In this document: positions 57,740 to 64,000 of the stretch, one piece after another
Position numbering within the stretch: the first letter of the stretch is position 1
Layout: each line of letters begins with the position of its first letter
Source of the DNA: Bidens hawaiensis
Taxonomy: Eukaryota; Streptophyta; Magnoliopsida; Asterales; Asteraceae
NCBI GenBank assembly: GCA_021521415.1
Contig: JAIQDT010011137.1
Span: 1-64,000, forward strand
Direction: 5' to 3'
Length of the DNA: 64,000 nucleotides
Program-made: the position numbers and the translations under genes
The notes under the pieces: generated by a model
The model's database searches: none
The model's input: the letters and a program-made list of their open reading frames with translations, nothing else
Told to the model about the DNA's origin: nothing

Positions 57740-58205
57740 GGTCCTCCCAGGGCGTCGCTGATCGATACGAGATCCGCACGAGGTCTAGGAGTGCGGAATC
57801 CTCCTAGACTCGTTTATTGGTGTAAAGATGAAGAACACAAACACGTACACGAACAAATACACGAACAAATACAAGAACGGGATAATCAAATCTGCAGATT
57901 CTTATATAATAATCAAAACACTTACATACCAAACATGAAAACAAATGACACGGCCGACCCGAGGTGAGCTCTACCTCGGGCCGTCCCACACAGCTCACTC
58001 TCTCGGTTTCTCTCTAGCTAATTAATCTTATCACACAATACTCTGATTTCTGGATGTCTAACCCTAAACACGACACACATATATATATATAAACTTCACG
58101 GGCTTGGGCCTGTAGGCGAAGTTGTTACAACTTCGCCTATGGCGAAGTTGATATAACTTCGCCTATGGCGAAGTTGTGCTAACTTCGCCTATGGCGAATT
58201 ATAGA
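57736..58205 (-). mobile_element. Inverted LTR-like leader of LARD-G
   Basis: Read on the minus strand this block has the LARD-G LTR order: palindromic GCGAAGTT repeats, a TATA run (58077-58091), then 'aggattccgcactcctagac' and a closing GGACCTACA. The forward LTR has 'gggattccgcacctgagtag' and GGAACCTACA. Hence a diverged LTR of a related element lies head-to-head with the 5' LTR. It replaces the usual primer-site region; no primer site is visible. Confidence 0.55.
58113..58200. repeat. 26-bp palindromic tandem repeat before LARD-G gene
   Basis: Units 'aggcgaagttgttacaactt', 'tatggcgaagttgatataac', 'tatggcgaagttgtgctaac' each completed by 'ttcgcc', plus a final partial 'tatggcgaatt'. Each unit can fold as GGCGAAGTT/AACTTCGCC with a 5-7 base loop. 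Ends 10 bases before the start codon. Confidence 0.9.
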
Positions 58206-58209
58206 TGCT

Positions 58210-59376
58210 ATGAAGGAGTTCTTGGCATATCAGGGGGAGACAGGCTGTAGAGGCGACGAGTTAAGGACGAAGAAGCGTTTTGATAGAGACGATGATCCCA
58301 ATGCGCCGAAAGGTGCAGGTGGTGAGTTGCCAAGAACTACTCAAGCTCTTGGGACTTCCACAGCTCAGGGGGAGTCTGCAGGTGCAGTTGGTGGTGATGA
58401 GGTGGTGATGGTTGATGATGAAGATGATGTGATCGATGCGTTGAAAGTACTAGATGATGATATGCTAGAGGATGATGTGATGTTTGATGATGATGTGCTG
58501 CCTATTGAGGAGATTGAGAAGATTGGAGCACAGATTGTGATTGAAGATGAGATTGAAGAAGGTGAAATAATTGAAGAAAATGTTGAACACGAGATCCCAG
58601 ATGTTGAGAAAGCCGATATGGGTACTGAGATGGAAAATGATGAGACTGAGTGGGAGGAGCAGCCTAGGTGGAAGGAAGGCTGTGCTCATTGGTTTATTAA
58701 AACTAAGAAGCCTGCTGTTCCAACCATGTTCAAGAAGAGTTATAATATCAAAGACTATGCTGAGTCGAAGAAAGGAATTATTTGTTGGATATATGATGAA
58801 CAATTAAAGTTGTTTGTGGTGAAACGTTTTGATGGGATTCAGTATTTTAAAAGAACGTTGAGATATCTCAATACATTGCCTGAATGTGAGGTGAAGGATT
58901 TGGCTAGATTGGGGCTGATCAATAGAAGCGACGACAACATGGAAAGGGTTATTGGGAAGATCGTGTGGAAAGAAAGCATAAAAGAGAAGAAGTTTGAGTT
59001 ATTAAAGCCACAGAAGGGAAAGCTAGTGGAAGATAAAGAAAGGGGAATGAGAGCAGATGGCAACACATGGATGGTAATGAAGTACAAACCGATTCGATGC
59101 ATTAAGGAGGTTCCAATGAAGATTATGCCTCAAGATGTGTTGAAGAATCTTAAATGGTGGTATGTTGATTGCCAGACTGCTGAAGCCGTGATGGAAGACG
59201 AAGACGAACAAGAAGTGCTGAGGGTATATGATCCGATGCATCTTGTTAACTTATCGAAAGCTGATCTGCAATTGTTGAATGAAAAGAAGATATTCTATAT
59301 TCCTGCTTGGAAAGACGAAGCGAGGAAGTATCAGCGGGTAGTCACGGTATGTGTTAGAGAAGGAGTGCATGCGTGA
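58210..59376 (+). CDS. Uncharacterised LARD-G protein, 388 aa, intact
   Basis: The only long undamaged frame in the window. ATG at 58210 is the first in frame after the palindromic repeats; stop TGA at 59374. Residues 1-60 are variable and hydrophilic. 63-150 is strongly acidic (runs of Asp, then Glu). 151-388 is a tryptophan/lysine-rich globular-looking domain. Points conserved with LARD-F: IQYFK (210-214), KPQKG (266-270), VPMK (301-304), WYVDCQTAEAV (317-327), RVYDPMHLVNLSKAD (338-352), VCVREGVHA (380-388). No signal peptide, membrane segment, zinc finger or known catalytic motif. It lacks the N-terminal domain of the LARD-F gene, so it may be a shortened version. Function unknown. Acidic-plus-globular layout could suit a nucleic-acid or chromatin partner (inference). 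Confidence 0.75.
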   Translation: MKEFLAYQGETGCRGDELRTKKRFDRDDDPNAPKGAGGELPRTTQALGTSTAQGESAGAVGGDEVVMVDDEDDVIDALKVLDDDMLEDDVMFDDDVLPIEEIEKIGAQIVIEDEIEEGEIIEENVEHEIPDVEKADMGTEMENDETEWEEQPRWKEGCAHWFIKTKKPAVPTMFKKSYNIKDYAESKKGIICWIYDEQLKLFVVKRFDGIQYFKRTLRYLNTLPECEVKDLARLGLINRSDDNMERVIGKIVWKESIKEKKFELLKPQKGKLVEDKERGMRADGNTWMVMKYKPIRCIKEVPMKIMPQDVLKNLKWWYVDCQTAEAVMEDEDEQEVLRVYDPMHLVNLSKADLQLLNEKKIFYIPAWKDEARKYQRVVTVCVREGVHA

Positions 59377-59422
59377 AGATTACAAGACAAGAGCTTAAAG
59401 ATCAAGATATGAAGCTACTGCC

Positions 59423-59433
59423 AAGGGGGAGTC
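59423..59433 (+). promoter_or_regulatory. Polypurine tract (LARD-G)
   Basis: AAGGGGGAGTC directly before the 3' LTR start TGTTGG, the form common in copia-type and derived elements. Confidence 0.85.
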
Positions 59434-59838
59434 TGTTGGTGCATAAATGTCAGTAGTTCATAGTCTAGTGTCTGTAATCGAGTCTGTAATGTTATTTATG
59501 TTTTTGTTTAAGCGAAGTTGTTAACAAGTTCGCCTAGGCGAACTTGTTGAACAAGCGAAGTTATGGACAACTTCGCCTGAACATATCAGGCGAAGTTGTC
59601 GTGTATTTATATATAGGTTACGGCTTGTTTTGTGTGGTTAAGAAGTTAGTCGTTTGAGTTAATTGAGAGTCTGTATCAGTGATTAATATCACGTGAGTTC
59701 GGTTATTAATATATAACGTGTTTCGGTTTATTCGTGTGTGTTTGTTTGGTTTGCTTTCTACGCTCGTAATTATCTACGCAGGGATTCCGCACCTGAGTAG
59801 ATCGAGATATCTCGTGTGATCCGTCCAGGGAACCTACA
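59434..59838 (+). mobile_element. LARD-G 3' LTR
   Basis: 405 bp, nearly identical to 57339-57739, TATA box at 59606-59615, ends AACCTACA followed by TGGTT. Confidence 0.9.
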
Positions 59839-60259
59839 TGGTTGTGTGTGGATAGTCAGAGGTTTCACTTGTGGGCTCAGCATAATTACATCGATAATAT
59901 TATATTATGATATGGATTTATCATGGTTTACTCAAATTGTGAAACTCACCAACTATTCGTAGTTGACCCGTTTTCTCACATGCTTTTCAGGTACAATTAA
60001 GATGAAGTGATTGCTTACGTGCTAAGTGCTTAATGTGTGTAAGATTTGCGTGCGGGATGTTAGGATACATTATAATAAATAGAATTATGTATCGTATTGT
60101 ATGATGTGTGTATCACCTAGACGGTAATGAAATACGAGATAATGTAAATTGAAGTATATTAATGTATTCAGTTTTCTTTATAAACAATGTGGTGATATCA
60201 GAGGTGTCTGTGGCGCCCCGGTTTACGTTTCCGCAGTGGTTACGGGGTGTTACAGAAGT

Positions 60260-60272
60260 TGGTATCAGAGCC
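60260..60272 (+). promoter_or_regulatory. Primer binding site, tRNA-iMet type (Chr-E)
   Basis: TGGTATCAGAGCC begins 5 bases after the LTR's closing TTACA. Confidence 0.9.
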
Positions 60273-60881
60273 ATTGGTTATAAAGAATTAGGAAGTCTTT
60301 AAAAGATACCTAAAATATAACCAGTAGCTCAAGTATTATAGGATCTGAATATCAACTAATAATTTATAGTGACGAGATCTGGATGAACTTGGATGGACAA
60401 GTGAGTTATTATGGTCCGGAACATAATAACAGACTTGTCCGCACGAGGGAATTCAGGGGAAGTCACGGGGTACATTAATAGGTAAAAATTGCAACATATG
60501 TGTAAAGTATATAATATTATTTATACGTGCTAATGTGTATATATATATGTACATATCTTGTGGATACATGTATTGAGAAATAGGATCCGGATAAGGAACC
60601 GGGGGATTAAAATAATAAAAGTACCGAGGGTGCTGAAATTTCTAGAGCATCGGTTGATGATAAGTCTGACTTATCGGGCCATAGTTATGATAGTACCAAG
60701 TTAGATCTCCCGTTTAACATAAACCAGAAATATCTAGTAACCGTCACTCCCAACCAAAATTGATAAATCCCTTACCCTACCAACACCGGTACAGTATATC
60801 TTAATAACCCCTATGTTCACCCGAACCGCCGACCCTCACGTACGGACGGGCCTGTACCTGAACGCATTCTTATTCCATTAA

Positions 60882-60913
<32 letters not shown>

Positions 60914-61725
60914 AAAGAAAATAAAAGAAAATAAAATAAAAATAATAATAATAATAAATTTGATAATAAATGAGCAGATAAAAATAATATATAGAAATAT
61001 ATATGTGTATTTCTCACTCTCAAACATATGAGACATACCACCTCCAGACCGAGAATTACCGATTTTAGCGAACCTAGAACGCCTGAGGACATTGACTGAG
61101 CAAGTGATAGAGTTTCCCATAATAGTAAATTGATAATATTTGAAGGCAACATGGGTTGCGCGATTACTTTGAACCTTGCAACTCCCTATGTTATCCTTAC
61201 ATCCGTTAGATGCCTATACCCATGTATACTCGAATAGAATGATTACCCATACACAAAGAGGTGTTGGAATCATTTATAACATAGTTGGTTGTTCGTTCGT
61301 AGGTGGTATACCGTGTATGCCGGATATACAAATAGACACGGATATTATAACTCCGTGGTACGTAATCGTTTGGTGCTCACGGTGAGCATGTATCGGTTAT
61401 GCTGTCATGCAGAAGGATATTGAAATCAAGTATATTAAACATTAATCTTTGTTGAGAAAGATCTATATGTCAGTTGGTGACAAGAATTATGAAACATATT
61501 TAAACGTTAACCGACGTCAGGTTAAGTCCATATGTTATTATATTTGTGGGACATATATACTAGATACTGGTATGTGTAATATGTATAATAATATTTGGTG
61601 TTATGTGTACCTGCTGTTATGATTGAGCTGGTAACGAGTTATACGGTGAGATTAGTATTGATTACTGCGTACGGGATGGGTACGGCAGAATGACATAAAA
61701 AGAATAACTCCAATGATGGAGATTG
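60273..61725 (+). mobile_element. Chr-E leader, no clear gene
   Basis: About 1.45 kb without recognisable gag. Includes an (AAAT)n/(AAT)n microsatellite at 60885-60957. Small frames on either strand here are not supported. Confidence 0.5.
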
Positions 61726-62930
61726 ATATGAGTCAGTTGATTGCTCAAAGATAGCAGATGATAATACCGAATGACGTATCACAGATCACTGCTAGTGTTG
61801 ATGCAAATGTGATCGCAGAATTATGGATCGAACAATCACATGAATAGAAATATTTCAATTCTTAGTGGTATTACTAAGAGTGATAATGTCCCACCGAATA
61901 CTATTATGACTACAAGTATTAATTATAAACTAAACATGAATAGTAGTCGTAATGAATTAGATCCGGTATGAAGGATATGTTTGTTGGTTGTGTTAAGGAA
62001 ATTATTAATAGTTTACTGATGGTAAAGGGAGGAATAGATTAGCGAGTGGATAGAAAAGATCGAAATGGTTAAGGATATTGGTAAGAGCCTAGAACATTGT
62101 GTAGTGAAATACGCTACAGATATGTTGGTAGATTATGTTGTATCGTGATGGAACACGATGGTACAAAATTATAGTTAGAAAATTATTACTCAGATGATAT
62201 GGTCAGAATTTAAAATTCTTGTGCTAGAGCACTTTTATTCGAATAATTAAGTTCAGAGATTGGAAACTGAGCTATGGAAGATAGAAATGTTGTGTGCTGA
62301 TCACTTAGAACACGCTAATCGTTGGAAGGAATTGTCATGTTTGGCAACATGGCTAATTACTCTTGAAACTAAGCAAAGTGAGCGCTATATTGGGGACTAA
62401 CTCCATCGATAAGGAGTATAGTCAATCCTGTAAAATATACAACCTTTGGAAGGGTTGTGTCACAAGCCAGCATTGATATATTTGACTCTATGGGAAGCGA
62501 CTGGAAGGACGTTAGGTGAGACGTCGAGTGTTAAAGAGAGAAATGATAAAGGTATAGTGCAAGATAGGTTTTCGAATAAGTAGGTATGTCCTACAACCCA
62601 GAATTATACTAAGACTAGTTCTTGTGTGAAAACATGAACCGCATGAAGGGTCCTTCCCTAAATGTGGAAAATATGGTTATCGGCAAGAAGGAGAATGTCG
62701 AGGGATAGTAGGCCACAGGTGTGGTACAGATGGATGTAATGCCCCAATTGTAGAACCAATTGAAGCCATATGAACCGGCAACCCCAACCCATTCGTGTAC
62801 AACCACTCCGAACCCAACAACTTCAATAACAATCCATCCAAAGAAACCAAATTATGCCAAACAGTTGTACTTGCTATGAATGTGGCAGTACAGAACGTTT
62901 CAAGAGAAATTGCCCAAAGTTGAACCAAGG
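61726..62930 (+). pseudogene. Chr-E gag relic
   Basis: Broken plus-strand frames: MSQLIAQR near 61728, RLENELWKIEMLCADHLE-like segment (about 62260-62310, the gag core of chromoviruses), and CYECGSTERFKRNC at about 62872-62915. That is a zinc knuckle whose histidine position reads Arg (C-x2-C-x4-R-x4-C). Numerous stops. Capsid function lost. Confidence 0.65.
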
Positions 62931-63009
62931 TATCGTTGGAAGATGAACCTCATGACAAGCATCAACCTTTGATCAAGCAAGGAGCCGTGCTTTTGTGAGT
63001 AATTCGAAA

Positions 63010-63345
63010 CCATGATAGTTAATTAGATAGTTCGGAATTGCCCTTTTATTCTGAACGATCAATCCTTCCTGATTGACTTATTACCGGTAGAATTAGGTAG
63101 TTTTGACGTGAAAGTGGGAATGGATTGGTTAGCACGTATCAAAGTGGAAATAAACTGTGAAAAGAAAATCATCCAGATCCGGGTGTCGGATGACGAAGAG
63201 GTGTTAGTGCAAGGAGAGAAGTCGGGCACAATGATACCATTTATATCCCACCTTAAGGTGTTAAAATATATACGCCAGGGGTGCGTGGCGTATCTAGCAA
63301 GCTTGACGGCCACAGATTTAAAAGAAAACATATAGAAGATGTTCC
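63010..63345 (+). pseudogene. Chr-E protease-region relic
   Basis: The frame 63060-63335 reads ...LPVELGSFDVKVGMDWLA, then EKKIIQIRVSDDEEVLVQGE and GCVAYLASLTATDLKEN, the region from the end of protease to the RT linker in Tekay-type elements. The active-site DTGA itself is not readable upstream. Confidence 0.7.
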
Positions 63346-63374
63346 GGTGATACGTAAATATCCAGAAGTTTTCC

Positions 63375-63375
<1 letters not shown>

Positions 63376-63407
<32 letters not shown>
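63376..63407. repeat. A32 homopolymer inside Chr-E pol
   Basis: Thirty-two consecutive A between 'gaagttttccc' and 'ctgcccggaatacc'. It lies in the protease-RT linker (EVFP | LPGIPP) and breaks the frame. Could be slippage expansion in the genome or a sequencing/assembly artefact. Confidence 0.9.
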
Positions 63408-63409
<2 letters not shown>

Positions 63410-64000
63410 GCCCGGAATACCACCAGCATGACAAGTTGAAATTCGTATCGATCTAATACCATGAGCATATCCTATTGCCAAAGTATCTTACCGACTTGCA
63501 CCAACTGAAATGCAAGAATTATTGGATAAGGTTTTATACGACCTAGTTAGTCACCATGGGGTGCACCGGTGTTATTTGAGAAATGAAGGACGGAAGTGTT
63601 AGGATATGTATTGATTAGGGAGAATTGAATAAAGTGACGATCAATAATAGGTATTCACTTCTTCGAAGTAAATGATCTATTTAACCAACTGCAAGGGGCG
63701 ATTTATTTTTAGAAAATTGATCTTAGATATAGTTATCACCAAATGAAAAATCCAAGAGGAGGACGTTGCAACAACAGCGTTTCGGACTCGTTACGGCCAT
63801 TATGAATTCTTATTTATGCCGTTCGGGCTAACAAATGCGCCGGCAGTGTTCATGGACCTCATGAATCGAGCCTGTAAACCCTACCTCGACAAATTCGTCA
63901 TCGTGTTTATTGACGATATTTTGATCTACTCGAAAAGTAAAGAAGAGCACGAGCGACACTTAAGAATATTTTAGAGCTTCGGAATCAGGAGAAGTTGTAT
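63408..64000 (+). pseudogene. Chr-E reverse transcriptase, broken, runs off window
   Basis: [99 protein letters not shown]. The FIDD catalytic box (63906-63917) is intact, but stops and small deletions occur before and after it. Gypsy chromovirus-like RT. Confidence 0.85.

Larger units (their letters stand above)
57339..59838 (+). mobile_element. LARD-G: small LTR element with one intact gene
   Basis: Direct repeats 57339-57739 and 59434-59838 begin TGTTGGTGCATAA and (right copy) end CCTACA. By eye they differ by roughly seven substitutions and one 4-bp indel in about 400 bp, so it is young. Flanks GGGTT (57334-57338) and TGGTT (59839-59843) match 4/5. A purine tract precedes the right LTR. 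No RT, integrase or protease, so mobilisation would need another element. It sits in the Chr-E LTR. Confidence 0.88.
54644..60254 (+). mobile_element. Chr-E 5' LTR, interrupted by LARD-G
   Basis: TGTAACGATTCC...GGGGTGTTACA. Without LARD-G and its duplicated five bases it is about 3.1 kb. A TATA-like TTTTTATATCC lies at 55314-55323 and a 'gtgagtttcacgagcccc' motif near 56946, comparable to 'gtgagtttctagcccc' in LTR-C (9496), hinting at common ancestry of the two LTR families. Confidence 0.85.
54644..64000 (+). mobile_element. Chr-E: chromovirus-like Ty3/gypsy element, right end outside window
   Basis: 5' LTR 54644-60254, primer site 60260-60272, gag relic, protease region and RT up to the window end, all plus strand. 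RT and protease wording ([26 protein letters not shown]) fits the Tekay/Del-type chromoviruses. Inserted in the copia leader. Frames are broken throughout. Confidence 0.85.

Noticed and set aside
58465..59241. Minus-strand open frames across the LARD-G gene
   Set aside because: Shadows of the plus-strand 388-codon frame, which has homology to LARD-F and the element's sense orientation.

Overview
This window looks like a plant nuclear intergenic region made almost entirely of nested transposable elements. I find no intact host gene, rRNA, tRNA or CRISPR array. Low GC, long LTRs, spliced-looking antisense genes inside Tat-lineage elements and an uncharacterised protein family that I recall (from memory, unverified) from Asteraceae gene predictions suggest a core eudicot, probably Asteraceae. 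Every coding relic but one is broken.

Layout. (1) 1-224 is the end of an LTR (family C); 225-1514 is AT-rich. (2) 1515-about 33660 is an old minus-strand Ty3/gypsy element of the Tat lineage (Tat-A). Its 3' LTR is at the left. Gag, protease, RT, RNase H, a second archaeal-type RNase H and integrase run leftward from 33.66 to 26.6 kb, and an antisense spliced-type gene lies beyond pol. That antisense gene is split at 3053/24781 by a 21.7 kb insertion (Chr-B). Chr-B has a tRNA-iMet-type primer site, a degenerate interior and two about 2.37 kb LTRs. Its 5' LTR holds a 9.47 kb CACTA DNA transposon (3558-13028), which itself holds a solo LTR-C (8110-10733). Its 3' LTR holds another solo LTR-C (21726-23935), and its interior a solo Tat-type LTR-D (19204-19833). 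A solo LTR of the Chr-B family (28938-31415) also cuts Tat-A pol. These insertions have recognisable target-site duplications.

(3) 34565-41757 holds a solo LTR-D, unclassified AT-rich DNA, then a truncated second Tat element (Tat-2). Its 5' LTR (39800-40432) also serves as the 3' LTR of a third copy (Tat-3) carrying the antisense gene. (4) 41758-about 46.4 kb is a minus-strand non-autonomous LTR element (LARD-F) with a broken gene of unknown function, followed by arrays of the AACGAAT motif. (5) About 46.5-54643 is a nearly complete but mutated minus-strand Ty1/copia element. (6) 54644 to the window end is a plus-strand chromovirus-like gypsy element (Chr-E) with a roughly 3.1 kb LTR, primer site, gag/protease relics and RT. 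Its LTR contains a small, apparently young LTR element (LARD-G, 57339-59838) with about 400-bp LTRs and an intact 388-codon reading frame. That frame is homologous to the end of the LARD-F gene.

The most unusual content is the LARD-F/LARD-G family: a conserved acidic protein of unknown function, LTRs loaded with short palindromic repeats (GGCGAAGTTG/CAACTTCGCC in G, AACGAAT/ATTCGTT in F), and in G an inverted LTR-like leader. AACGAAT arrays also occur in the otherwise unrelated LTR-C family.
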